DNA of 64,000 bases, from NCBI GenBank assembly GCA_013399115.1, contig VXAA01003306.1, forward strand, positions 801,964 to 865,963. The letters are read 5' to 3'. Made by a program: the position numbers and the translations under genes. The DNA is from Anseranas semipalmata. Lineage: Eukaryota > Chordata > Aves > Anseriformes > Anseranatidae. Positions 1 to 15,778 of the stretch are shown here, piece after piece. Each line of letters opens with the position of its first letter. Position 1 is the first letter of the stretch. The notes under the pieces are model-generated. The model was not told the origin of the DNA, did not search any database, and saw only the letters and a list, made by a program, of their open reading frames with translations.

Positions 1-1607
<1,607 letters not shown>

Positions 1608-1681
1608 CTTTTTACCTCCGGTGACAGCTACTTTCTGGAGTTTGCGGTAGCAGTATTTGGCATACGTGCTGATGGGCAGAC
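1608..1681 (-). CDS. ARHGAP39: ARHGAP39-family exon between MyTH4 and RhoGAP
   Basis: A 74-nt internal exon. On the minus strand it is preceded by TCCCACCAG and followed by GTGAG. Its first two bases (GT) complete a glycine codon begun by the 90-nt exon. It then codes 24 residues, LPISTYAKYCYRKL through TGGKK (residues 787-810), and ends on a full codon. The segment links the MyTH4 domain to the RhoGAP domain, and a closely similar STYAKYCY stretch sits there in ARHGAP39 proteins. Its role is probably structural. Phase continuity on both sides and matching family sequence make this call firm despite the small size. Confidence 0.9.
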
Positions 1682-4600
1682 CTGGTGGGAAGGAGAAACG
1701 AGCCGTCAGCCCGCAGTGCCGTGCACCCGCCATGCTGCAGCTTTTTGCAAGGCACCAGCGCAGCAGTTTGCACCGGCACAAACATCCACCCCCATTTTGC
1801 GCAGCCTGTTCTGCAGGCAGGGCAGAGGCTGCCGAAACCTCACGCGGAGCACACCGATCCTTCCTGGCCCCGGAGCCCCGTGGCAGGCAGTGTCGGTGCA
1901 AGTCGGTGCTTGGGCTTGGAGGGATTTGACTTCTGACTCAAGGCTTGCAGCTCCGCACCTCCCACCCCTGCTTCTGCAGATCACAACCCTGCACACACGC
2001 AGTCTGACCCCGGCCTGACTCAACGCTCGGCGGTCACAGCCTGGGCACACATGTGAGCATGAGTCCTCGTTCCCTGCTGCACAGCCGGAGTGGCGGGGCT
2101 CACAGACGCAGGACTGGGTATTTAAATACTGCTCGATCTCAGCCAAAGAGCATGCAGAGCCAGCCTCTTGCCAGGAAAGATTTCAAGTGTTTTAAACAAA
2201 TTGTTTATGATTGAGAACTGGGATAGTGAGAGAGGCAGTGGCGTGCCAGGGCCAGAGAGCACCAAGCCTGAATTCATGACTGCAAGAGGAGGTGCAGGAA
2301 AGCAGAGGGGTCTCTCTCATCTTCCCAAAGCCCGGCAAGAAGCTTCCTCGCTTTCCTGGCTGCAGCCTCCTCCAGCACTACCTTTTAACGTGAGGCTCAG
2401 GCATGCTCTGATGCAAGGCAAATCTGACACACCGGAGCTCGTGAGCTTTGCTGCAAGAGCTGTGGCCCTCCGCAAGAACGGCTGCTCTTGTTGTGCTTGG
2501 TTCAGCGAACTTCGAGGGCGAGCGGAGCCAGGATTCACAGAGCTAATCCCCCCCATGACACCAAGAGAAATATTTGCACTGACAGAGAACTGATTGCTGG
2601 GAGAGTTTTTCCAAAACCGTTGGCCTTTTGTTCTTTTTCGAGTCAAACCCAAATTGCTCGCTGAAAGCAGTGAATAGATCTGCCCTATTTGATTCCTTGC
2701 CAGGCTCAAAGCTTGCAGCAGAGTTCAAAATACTTGTGGCTTTTAAAATCTACATTCTGGTCAGACGCTGCTTATTTCAGATCAGCCTTTCAAGCACTCC
2801 GTAGCTTAGGTAAGCTGGTCAGGATCCTGGAGTTCCTCAAATCCTCTCAATGCAGAGAGAGGACAAGCTTTTCCCGAGCACAGTAACAAGTCATGAAGGT
2901 GAGAGCTGTGCTTTCCCCCCTTCTCATCTCAGCCAGCAGACAAACCACAGCCCTTGGCTCCCCAGGATGAAACAAGTACCCCCTGCCTCAATGAATCGGC
3001 TCGACTATAACGTGCAGCCTCTCCGTTAGGCTGGAGAAATGCCAAAGGAGGTACACCAGCATCCCACAGGCAACAAGGAAATTCAATTTTAAGAACTCCT
3101 CTCTCTTGGGAATATCTAAAGCAAAATACTCCCTGTATGCAAAAATCCTGCTAATTCCAGGCATGATTTATACTGGGAATGTCTAAGAATTAAAGAAAAC
3201 AAAAACAATGAGCTGCTTTGTGATGTTTCAATATGTTGGGTTACTGCTTCTGTTGTTAAAATGTACAGACCTGAAGTGAAGGGTCCTCTGGTTCACAGAG
3301 GAGTGAATGGGAAAAAAACTCTGTATGTGTCTCTGTATCAGAACAATTACATGGGAGGCAGCGCTAATGATAGGAAATACGTTTTCACACTGTAATTAGA
3401 CCATGAAACGCATGATCACCCTAAGACTTTAACAAGGTTTGCGAAGGAACTGGTTGCCTCAGAGAGCCTGCACTGCTGACGTGTGGGCAGCAGCAGGGCG
3501 CGTTTGGGTGAAGCCTGTGTTGTGCTTTCCCAGAAAACTCTCTGGGAAAAGCCTAAAACCTACATCCTGTGCTGCCTGCGGTGAGGCGTCCTGCTCCCAG
3601 TGATGCTCAAGCTGCTGCCTCTGACCCAGAGGGGACTGTTAGGCCACACATGGACCAATGTAATTTCAAGCAAATAAACTGAAAACTAAACTCGCCCCCT
3701 GCACAAGGGACTGGACCTGCTACTGCCCATGGACCTGAATCGCCAAAAAAGCAGAGGGAGCCCTGAGGCACGGGGTGATGGGCTCGCTGCTGCCGCCGGC
3801 ACAGAACGACCGGCTCCCGCAGGGCCCCGCGCCCTGCAGGTGCCGCACGCAGCCTCCCGCTACACGCCCGAAGCGTCGGCCCCGGTGCGAGCGCTGCTGG
3901 CTCCCGGGGCACCTGCAAAGTGTGGAGGAGATTCAGAAAGGCCCAGAAAGGCAAGGGAGAGGAGCAGGATTTGGCCTTAGCCACCGCTTTTCGCAGCCGT
4001 CGACCTGACCCGACCACCTGGCAGCTCTCAAAATGCCCAGCGGGGACCTGCCCCTGGCACGAAGTGCACGGCACGCGGTCGGCTCCCCTCAGCAGGGCGG
4101 CCAGGCCCTTCCTCCCCGCCCCGGCTGAGCCCCGCGGCGCAGGGACAGGTAGCTTTAGCCTGCGCGGACCGGGAAGGGCTAACACGAGGTAATTCCACTG
4201 CTCTGAGCACATCGTGAGCCTGCGAAACCCAAGCTGATCTGTTATTTCCTGTGGTACCACAGTAGCCCCGGGAGCTCAGGAACAGAAGGCTCCTCACAAC
4301 CCACACAGTGAAAAACAGTTTGCAAAGGAAAATATTTTTCCATGTGCTGGCCTAAAAACACATGCAAAGAGCTTCTCAAAGAACCTCTCCTTTTATAACA
4401 AGTTGAAATCCAGGCAGTGCACATGCGGGAACATACCTTCTGGAACAGACTCGAATGCCTTCCTGCCAAAAAATGTCTTAAAAATGCAGCAAACAATGTG
4501 GATTCAGAACCCAGCCACAGGACACGTATTTTAGCACAGCAGAAGCTGTTGTCTCAGTATTTCTGTGCTCTAGCACTGCGTCCCATGGACCCCAGCCCGG

Positions 4601-7600
4601 CACGAAGCCCTTGGTGCGGGCAGGCTCTCAGGCCCCAGCCCGCCTGCCCTGCTCTCTAGCAGTGGGGTGGGAGCCTCGCACTGGTGCCGCGCTCCTGGTT
4701 TGGATCTGAACAGGCAGCTCCGGCCGCAGCAGTGCCTCAGCCCGTCCTTCCCAATTCCTCACACCACCTGCGTCCCTCTGCATCCCAGTAATGCGGCTCC
4801 ATCACCATTCCCTACGTGGGAACTGCCAGACCTCATCAGCCCAAAGGTCCACGTGAGTCAGCTGCCTGCATCCACCACCAGGAGAAAGAGAAACAGATAC
4901 AGGATGTATGAAAAATGAGTATCCCCCTGCTAAAATCTCCTGCTAACAGCACGTGGGAGATACCCTGCGGCAGTGGTGCACCTGGACCATTAACCATTAA
5001 CTGACAGACTTCCCTTCTTTGAATTTGTCCCATTTCTTCCTAAACCTGTTTGCACGACACCCTGCTGTGCAGACTCCTACAACTTCATTTTGTGCTTCAG
5101 GACAGAGTACTCCTAAACCTGCTGCCCGACAACAAAATTGGGTGGCTTCCAATCCTTCTGCTGTGACAAACAACGAGAAATTTTCTTCCCTCCGGGGATC
5201 CCAGGGCCAGGGCGCGTGGAGCGGGCACAGGCATGACCATGGCTGAGCACTGGTTTGCTCTCTGCCCCTTTACTAAAAGCTCCCCATTTTCTGTTGGGTT
5301 TCTGGCTGCTTCCCAGCATAGTGCAGACGTTTCTGGAAATCCATATACAGGCTGCAAAATGTCTTTCCCCACTTGAAAGAGCCTCCCCCTGCATGTGCAG
5401 TCAGGGATGTCTCCCCCGTGCACAATACTTTGCTTTTGCTGACCCAATTTCCTCTGCTGCTCGATCACTCAGTTACCCTTGTGAGATCCCTCTGCACCTT
5501 TAATTTTTACAGCCCTGCATAATTCTGTACCAACACCAAGCTGTCAGCTCATTATTTTGCTCCTTGTACAGGCTCAGACCAAAGCCCAGCATACATTCCT
5601 GCAGGATCAGTAGACAATCCTCCTTGTGAAAGCAGATCATTTATTTCTTCTTGTTATTCTTCTGCTTTTCAAGGGGTTACTGATCCATGAAGGGATCTTG
5701 CACCACCTTCATACTTCATTTACTCACAGAAAATTATGCTGGAGGATGAAGATTGCAGAGGTAAGCGTGGGAAACTTAAAATTATTTCTTTGGGTGCTTG
5801 TCAGATGATAAATGTTTGCTCACCCTAGTGTTTACTTACAAGCCTCTGCACTGAAGAATACAGGGGGGGAAATCACTGCTTTAACTCCATTTTTCACTGA
5901 AAGACATACATGCCTACATATACACTATTAAATTCTATTTGAAGATAGTACATTTAATTTCCTTTTGGATTTCTCTGTTAAATTGCTACTACTGCATCTG
6001 TATGCCTCTAAGTATCTCACAGCTACTAACGAACTTTGCAAGACAACCCTGCAACTTCAGGGAACTGCATCACACCCACACCTCACAAGGAAGGCAGATG
6101 GGCCCGGTGGAGTGGATGTAGGCACCCCGAGGAAAAGCCTGGTCCTTTCAGCCAGCAACAGATAGCACCTGGCACGTTCCAGCAGGATCACACTTACTTC
6201 AGCTGCAGCTCCCCTGGACTCTTGAGGTCAGGCTCCAGAAAACATCCTCATCGTTATTAGTCATTTGTGAAACAGCTGGCTCGAGTGACTCGCCAGCCCT
6301 CTCCCTCCCTGCTGCTCTGTGCCTCCTTTGCTGCACCTCGCAATCTTTGCAGCAAGCTGGCAGAAGCCCTGCAGGCAAGCCCAGTTATTCCAAAGCCCTG
6401 GTCTGCTCCCAGAGTGGGTCTTTCATGTGCAATGAAGCGGGCAGGGTCCTGTGAAGGGAGCAGCATGTGGCCTGTCATCAGATCCCCAACTAAGCCACAA
6501 AAGCATTTCTGACTTTCAAGTGCTTCTTTCTGGAAACTTAATAAAGCTTTCCTGGTGTCCCTTTTAAACACAATTTCCAATTATATATATATAGGTAAAA
6601 ACTACCTCTATCTTCCTAAGCCCAACTCCAGCACACACAACACAGACAGGGAATCGCGCAGCAGAGCCTGCTCAGCCCACAGGCAGAGCAAGCCCTGCGC
6701 GGAGCAAATCAGGGAGTTGTCCCATAAAGATATCAAAATCCCTCTAACACAAGCAAGATGATTTTTCACAGGCTCAGAATGTGCTGAACTCTTCAGGACC
6801 TAAACAGGAGAGGAAAAAGACATGTTCCTACCATACATGTATTCCCCCTCTGTGATTTCAGGTCTTTGCTCCGAATCCCACAGGAGACAGACTAGTGAGA
6901 GAGCAAGGGACAGCAGCTCTTATGGCAGGGGCTGTGACCAAGGAGCCTCCTCAGCCACTTGCCACACCTGCAGGTGCCACCGAGAGCAGTGACTCCGGGC
7001 AATCACCGCAGGAGCGCAGCTGCGATTTCCATGCACCTGCATGCTGGAGCGAGGCAGGGCTCGACGATGCAGGAAGCTGGACTCCAGCTCCCCCCGATGA
7101 AAGACACCGAGGCCATGTGACATAAACTGCTGCCTTATAGGAATTCACAGGCTTGACTCAAGTTTCCTAGAAATAATATAAAAACTTGAATAGACTTTGT
7201 CTGGGAAGATTTTAGGCCAGATAAAGTATTGTCTGTCCTCCTGCAGCCAGCAGTAAAACCTGGAGAAATATGTGAGCTCTCGTCTGTTCAGTAGAGATGC
7301 TAGTCAGGCCCTGGACCGCAAGACCAATGGACCTGCCCAGTCCAGGAAGTGTGGACAAGGGGAAGCCAGAACTTGAGAGAGAAAGGCAGAGGTCTTTGCC
7401 AGATGTCGATGTCCTCCTGAAGGTCCTCAGCTTGTGTGGTGGCTTATGAAGTCCATAGCTACAGTCAAGGGCAGGTTCTTTTCACAGTGCTGGCTCATAT
7501 GGCTTTTAACACTGGCATGTGCTATAGAAAAGTCTGCAGCATGCACAGACTGCTTGAATTACTGCCCCAGGTGTGCATGCAAGTTAAGATCCCTTTTCTC

Positions 7601-7847
7601 AATCACCTGTGAGTGAAAGGCCACAGCATTGCTACCAGGGCCCCACGTGCTGCCCAGCTGCCACCCGCGCTGCTCGCTTTGGACCCACGCTCTGGCCAAA
7701 CCTGTCACACCAGGCACCTGCAGTGAAGTTTTCTGAATCTAAGTCTTAAAGAAATGGTCTGATTTTCAGCAGAGCTCAGCAACCCAGCCTGTCTGAGGTC
7801 ACTGCAGTCCCCTCTCTTGGCTCCCTGCATACTGTGCCTCCCTTTAC
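1682..7847 (-). other. intron, 6.2 kb
   Basis: Intron between the 90-nt exon and the 74-nt exon, with donor GTAAAG and acceptor CCACCAG. It holds an old antisense CR1 fragment at about 5390-5760. The remainder is unique-looking sequence in which I recognise no exon, RNA gene or recent repeat. Open frames up to about 140 codons are compositional. Confidence 0.8.
5390..5760 (-). mobile_element. old CR1-type LINE fragment, antisense
   Basis: Read on the plus strand, the segment shows the antisense signature of old amniote CR1 elements: an ACTTTGC word, then GATCACTCAGTTACCCTTGTG..GATCCCTCTGCA, and further on GTTACTGATCCATGAAGGGATC. These phrases occur in the same order in turtle and crocodilian type CR1 consensus sequences as I recall them. 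It is heavily diverged with no intact frame, hence an ancient insertion. Ends are approximate. Confidence 0.55.
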
Positions 7848-7937
7848 CTTCCTCCTCGGTGTTTTGTTTCCTCTTTTTCCTGGATTTTGAGTTCTTCTTG
7901 TTTTTCAGATCCACAAGCTCCTTGATGCGCTGGGCAA
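7848..7937 (-). CDS. ARHGAP39: ARHGAP39-family 90-nt exon, lysine-rich insert
   Basis: Internal exon of exactly 90 nt, acceptor TTTTCAG before 7937 and donor GTAAAG after 7848. It starts and ends in the same phase (two bases, 29 codons, one base). It codes residues 756-785 between the MyTH4 domain and the RhoGAP lead-in: first an amphipathic start (AQRIKELVDL), then a strongly basic run (KNKKNSKSRKKRKQ), then acidic TEEEG. Because the length is a multiple of three and both phases are 1, skipping it would keep the frame and only change isoleucine to serine at the joint. I recall that mammalian ARHGAP39 has a comparable lysine-rich segment in one of its isoforms, so this is probably a cassette exon. 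The basic patch could bind acidic membrane lipids or act as a nuclear signal, which is inference. Confidence 0.85.
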
Positions 7938-9876
<1,939 letters not shown>

Positions 9877-12079
9877 TTAAAAGTAGCTTAGCTGACTCCT
9901 TACCCTGATAGGAAAATTAACAACAGTGAGTCATGAGACTACTGGCAACCGCAAAGCTGTGAATCTGTACAAAACATGGTTTTGTGCAGAGTCTGTTGCT
10001 GACAACTGTAGTTCTGCAAGAGCCTGGTTGGCATGGTCGCACACTGACACTGTCCCCAAGGGAAGCTCTGGGACGTGGGATAATGGGGCTGATTGTCCAA
10101 GTTGTCCCAGAGCACCTGGGGACAGCCCAAGCAGGAGTTGGGCGGACTCCTAAGGCAGCCACGCAGCGACGTGGCCACACCAAGGAGCCAAGCGTCTCCC
10201 TGCTCTTCACCTCCCGGTTCCCCTGGAGCCACAGGAGCCCAGGAGGAGGGTGGGGAACACCAGGAGGTGGCAGAGACTAGACAGCCAGGCACTATTAGCA
10301 CTCCTACCTTCTTGCCTCCACCCTTTGTGGCTGCTACCATCCCAGAGCTGCTTCCTGCCTTTACTGTTTTTCCAAATTCTAGTAAGAAAAGACAAAACGA
10401 AATCATTGTGGCTAGCTGCCATCAGGAGCTGCTGAGCTTTGGGCAGCCTGTGCCTGCAGAGCCTCTGCATCCAGGCATTCAAAACGTTCATCTCAGTTCC
10501 ACCGTGACCTTCCTAATGGAAATACTGGCCAGGCACACAAACTGGACAGGAAAAGCTAAGACAGAGGCACAGCGGAGCGTGAGCACAGCTATTTTGATGG
10601 CAAGGCTGACACCCAGGCAGGATAATCCTACAAACCAAAGAGGTATTTTGGGAGGAAAGAAGGGCAATTCTGGGGGCAGGCAACAAATCTGATGCAGTCA
10701 CAACCCAGGGACGAATGCCCTCACATCCACTGCTGCATCGAGCTCTCCAAAAGCAATTGCTGAGGCTACCGCTGAGGTCTGAAGGTCTGATGGGGAATCA
10801 CAGGTCAGGGTGTCCCAGGACACTGGACAAGGAGCAGGTGCACACAGCTACACCTACAGCAACAGCGGGCTGCTGGGTGGGTGCCTGGGGGCTGCCAGCT
10901 ACACTGCGCTCAATTACAAGCTCAAATCACACAATTTCGGGTGTGTTTGAGTTTGTGAAGTGAAGGAGTCGGGATATCCGCGTCAGTCAGCTTCCCCCAC
11001 CACTGGAGCTGGCCCTCACCGTACCCAACAGATGCACCACGACCTCCTGCCAAACAGGCCATGGTCTGCAGCATCCTCAGGCTGTGGGTACAGACCCAGC
11101 GCTCCTGCGAGTGCCACTGCACAGGACTCAGGGACACCTCTGCAATGGACCCCTACAATGTTTTCCTATCCCAGAGAGGCACAACTTCTCCAAATTAAAT
11201 TAGAATAGTTCAAAAGTACTGCTTTTTTTTTTTTCTCTGAGGAGTAAAGACAGCTGCTCGCCACATGCACTCTCTACTGACCAAACTCATTTGCTCCAGG
11301 TACAAGCCCACTGAGCAGAGGTCTACAGAGAAAAGCAGCAGAGACTTTCCTTCCTTCTTTCCTCCCAGACTCTGTGGGTGATTTTTACATGCAGCACTTG
11401 TCCATCCTTCTTCCCCAGACATCTCTAAGGATAACTGGATAATTAGAGCTTTGGTATCACTGATCCCAAGAAAATTGTGGGTAATAACTACTTGTGAGAA
11501 AAAGACACTCATTTTGCCCGTCTGGAATTCTTTGTTTTGGATGGAAGTGGCAGCCAGGGACACATACTGAATCCAACACCCAACAAGTTGTTATAGGAAA
11601 CAGACCTTTTTGTTACACTTGAAATTCCCACATACGGCAACTAAGTGCTGAACAGCCCACATTTCACTCTGTGTTCTCCAAGGAGATCTCCAGCAAGAAG
11701 GAAAAAGCCAAACAAGATCATCTCGAGGTTTTTGTCTTTTAAAGGAAAACTAAGAAAACAAAAATCCTGTAAACTTTTTACACAGCAAAACCAAAATGAA
11801 ATAAAACACGTGCTTCCTTTCATTGTAGATTACCTTTAACTTGCATGCCACTCTGTATTCCAGTCCTGGCCCACAGTCAACCCCAAAATACACATTATTT
11901 CTTAAACACTCAGAGCAAGCCAGTGTTTTCCTTCTTAGTAAGGAGGAGCTGCTGAACTCATGACAGAGGCTTGTGTGGTCCAACCCTTCCCTATCTCACA
12001 CCTGACATGTACCTACACGTGAATGACGGGATCGGCACACATCACGCTCCACCTCCTACTGCCAGCCTGCGGCACAATC

Positions 12080-12800
12080 ACTTCTCCTGCTTTTCTGCTT
12101 CATTCTGCTTATTTTTCATCCCTTGAGTTACCCCTCTATCTCCTCACCATCTCTGAATTCACTCAACGTGCTGTCTAAAAATCACTGCCTGCAGTTCCTC
12201 CCTACCATCTGCATCCTCAATCCACCCTCCATGCCCAGGGCTGGTTTTCCTCCTGCCACTCTAATTGCTCCTTCAGCATGTCATTTCTGAGGATCCACCT
12301 CCTCATGCTCTCTAGAGGTTCAGCAGGCTCTTGCTTCTCTCCTCTTCTCTCTCTAGAGTTTATCTCTAAAATCAGTTCACACAACTACCCAGCTATTATG
12401 GTTGTGCTGACAGTACACATCCACCTCTGCTCAGCCTGTCCTAAAACTTCTGCCCACCTCCCTGAGATAATGAATTTCCTCTTCTCCCGATTCTCATCCC
12501 CATCACATGGGCCCAGCGCAGGACATCGCTGGTGACTCAATCCCTGTGCTGTCACTTCAGGCTAGGCAGCAAATTAGCCCTATTCTCTGCAACCTCCTCC
12601 CCTCCACACTTGGACTCTTGTATCTCAGAGCATTTCTGTACATAGATCATTTATGGACTCATCTTTACCACATCATCCATTTCCTCACATCTTCCACTTT
12701 ATTCTCCCTCTTTGTCCTACCCACACATGAAGTATTTTTCTTCATTTTCAAGGCTATTTACAGTCTATGCCCAACCCACCATCTCTTGTGCATAACCAAG
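12080..12800 (+). mobile_element. possible ancient L3/CR1-like LINE relic
   Basis: A pyrimidine-rich tract with phrases typical of L3-class 3' regions in sense orientation, notably TTCATTTTCAAGGCTATTTACAGTCTATGCCCAACCCACCATCTC near 12739-12783, preceded by repeated CTCCC/CATCC words. It is so diverged that composition alone could mislead. Boundaries are guesses. Confidence 0.3.
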
Positions 12801-13548
12801 ACATCAAGTCTCAGCTCTGCCCTGTCACTGCGATGAGGTGTAACGCATCCTGAGGACTGGAGAGAAGCCTTCCAGCAAGTCTAGAGGCTGTGAAATGAAA
12901 CTGCTGAACGATTAACTGTAACACGTGAGTCATGTGTAAGCTCAAACTGGCCCCATGCCTGAAAAATGGAAAACAGAGGAAACACGACCTCAGTTTTAAA
13001 AAGGTTTTCAGGTGGAACCAAGGCACTACCAATCAGGAATGATAATAAAGAGAACGCACACTGAAATCTGATACAGCAGCGGGGCGTCAGCCTGGCTTTT
13101 AGGGAACAGTTACGCCTCACAGATCTACTGAGCAGACCGAAACGGTCAAGGAGGTTTGCTAAGTTTCTTCATGAAAGGTCAGGGACTGATAAATAGGAGA
13201 AAAGACAGAACAAAGGGTTAAAATAACCAGTCGCTTTCCATGCTGGAGGGTTGCTATCAGCTGCATCCTGCAGAAGAGATGCAGAGACCTGGGCTGCGCA
13301 GCAGCAGTGAAATAACTGGAAGAGTAAGCAAAAAGGACAAAACCTGCACAGGATATAAGATTACTTAAGTAGAAACTAAATCTGAACTAAAACCATGCAG
13401 CACGAAGGTCCTCCAAATCCAAACAGGAGAAAAGATGACAAACTAAATCCTCAGAAGTGCTGTGTAGTAGAGAAAAACTGCACCCCTTGTGCAGGCACTC
13501 TAATGGGCTCTGAAAGAGCTATTTCCACCAAGGAGATGCTGGAGTCAT

Positions 13549-13593
13549 CAGCTTTCTGAATATCAGAATTTCAGTCAACAGCTTTCTGAATAT
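13549..13593. repeat. short imperfect tandem duplication
   Basis: CAGCTTTCTGAATAT occurs at 13549-13563 and again at 13579-13593, a 30-bp period with a diverged spacer. No coding or regulatory meaning is evident. Confidence 0.8.
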
Positions 13594-14466
13594 TTCAATT
13601 CAATGCTCAGTAGGGATCAGAAGGGAGAACAGAATAGAAGGAACTATTAGAATAGGATGAGAGTGAAGAAGAGAAAATGCTGTCATGTCACCATACAAAT
13701 CCTGATGCCTGCATCCTGTTCCCCGCCAGTTCTGGCCATCCCAGCTCAGAGAAGATATGGGAGGGCTACCGAAGGAGATACGAGCACCACTAAAATGATC
13801 GGGCAGTAGATTTACAATGACCGAACGAACGCCTTTTAACAGCAGGCGTAACTACACCACTGAACTCACTGCCATGGCGTGCTGTGGGGACTGAAAGCAA
13901 GGAGGCTCCAAAAGGCAGCTGGGCCAACCCATGGCAGAAAAGCTCCCCAAGGATTACTAAACCCATAGAGTTTCAGATGCAAGCTCTGACTCGTCTCTGT
14001 GCCAGGAGGACACGCCGGGAGAAGCAGAGCAGCCACCTTGCTGTGCTTTTTTCCCCGCATTTTTTTCCGACCGCTCTGGCCATGTCAGACCCCTGACCCG
14101 ACCCATCTGCATCCTTCTGAGCTCCTATGTCCTGGCATCCATCTTCACGCTCTTAGAGAAAGGGTATTTTGTTCTGTTTGGGCAAAGCTTAAGCACAAGA
14201 CAAATAACTTGCCACAATACAAATAACACAGCAGTGCTGAGGGCTTGCTGGACAGGCACACAGTCCCCTCCACCGTCCCCGCTCCTCTCACACCACTGGG
14301 GTCTCCACCTACGAAGCTCTGAAGTTCTGCAAGCTGCCTGCTGTTCTGCAGGCACACTGTTCCGTGCGCAGCACATCCACTAAACCCACCCATGAGCGGA
14401 CCAGGCTCAGCACCACGACAGTCCAGCACAGATGTATGAATTAACCCGGTGCAGATCAGGAGGTAC

Positions 14467-15778
14467 CTGGGAGGAGCGACGCGCAGCACCTGATGAAGCC
14501 AAACTTGTCTGGCTGGTCACATTCTTTTCTAAAGAATCTATTTTCTCAAAAGTCCTCTTCTGCCTCACTGTGTCCTGCAGAGCAGCCACGTCATTGGGAA
14601 AGCTGCCCCTGCTCTCCAGGCCCTGTCTGTACAGAGACCTATTACTAGCCGAGATGTCATCCCTCGAGCTCCGGTTGATGCACTTTTTCAAGTGGTCGGA
14701 CTGGAATCTGACTTTGCTGCTCTCTGCTGGGATGCCACCCTCCAGACTTTGGGCATCGAGGCTGGCTTTGCTTCCCCGGCAAGCTGCTGACCTGCCCACC
14801 ACAGCACGCATCTCAGCAATCAGCTTATCGTTCAAAGCTGTGAGCTCACTGCTGCTGCCCACAGAGCCAGGTCTTCCCTGACCCGTCCCATGCCTCCTTC
14901 CTTTCCTTTTTCTCAAACTCGGAGAAGGGCCAGTCGAGTAACCAGAATCCTGATGGCTTATACCAGTTGGGTACTCTTGAGTTTGCAGCAGGCTGTTCTG
15001 CCGACTGTGGTGGGCTTCTATGCTCTTGAGGACGTTGGCTTCCAAGATCCTCCAAGACTGCTTGAAACTGTCCTTTGAAGCAAGCTGACCGGGCAATTTA
15101 GTAGAGGCATCAGCTGTTGCAGCAGCAGAGTGAGAGAGTTTGGAAGACTGATCAACGTTGACCATGTGTTTTATATATTCTCTGCCAGCCGGGCTGTATT
15201 CAGTGGAAGAAGGATTTCTTGCATGCTTCTTTGCAGCTTGCTGCTGTTGCATACTTGGATGCTGTAACAGTTTTGTTGGTTGCAGCTGCTTCTTTAAGCT
15301 ATTGCTTGGTGACCTTGGTGGAGACATCCCACTCATACTGATGCTTTCAGTGTCCATATCTACTGGTGGCTCATCGTAAATGGGAGACTCTAAAGATGGC
15401 TCATCATATATAGGTGCAGGGGAGGCATACTTGGGGGATGCAGGCTGGGGGGTTCCTGTCTGGCTCCTTGGAGGTGTTTGAGAAGTTGGACCATTCATCA
15501 GCACAAGGCAAAACCCACCATTCTCCGTCTTTTTGATCTGCATAGACTGCTTTGCTTCTCCTGCAGGCATTTGCTTCATGGCTCCAGGGCTCTGGGACAA
15601 AGATTGAGGCTGAGCATATATGGCTGGTTTCGGAAGAGATTTTTGGCTGTTGCCCTCTGGAGCACTCTGCAGCTGAAGGGAACTGTTTGAAGAGCCCTGG
15701 ACCTGCTTTAAACTGTTCACTTTGACCAACATGGCTGCTTTCGTGCCTGGCAGAGGCTGCCAGTGGGTAGGAGTCTCC
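14467..15778 (-). CDS. ARHGAP39: ARHGAP39-family exon, proline/serine-rich linker
   Basis: Large internal exon of 1312 nt, acceptor TTCCTTCAG before 15778 and donor GTACCT after 14467. It completes an arginine codon begun by the WW exon and ends on a full codon. It codes residues 137-573, mostly low-complexity and rich in Ser, Pro and Gln, so probably disordered. Family landmarks are HWQPLPGTKAAMLVKV near the start, a tandem PIYDEP at about 258-263 and 268-273, STEYSPAGREYIKHM at about 327-341, QDSGYSTGPSPSLRKRKGRR at about 412-431 with a basic cluster, and RTFEKIDSLEKNVTSQTSLAS at about 545-565. The YDEP tyrosines match the preference of Nck/Crk-type SH2 domains when phosphorylated. The linker is far less similar to mammalian ARHGAP39 than the flanking domains. 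The reading frame is open throughout, with no stop or frameshift. Confidence 0.94.

Noticed and set aside
3607..4260. 217-codon minus-strand open frame in the 6.2-kb intron.
   Set aside because: Intronic, on the same strand as the gene but with no splice sites in agreeing phase and no recognisable domain. GC-rich composition explains it.
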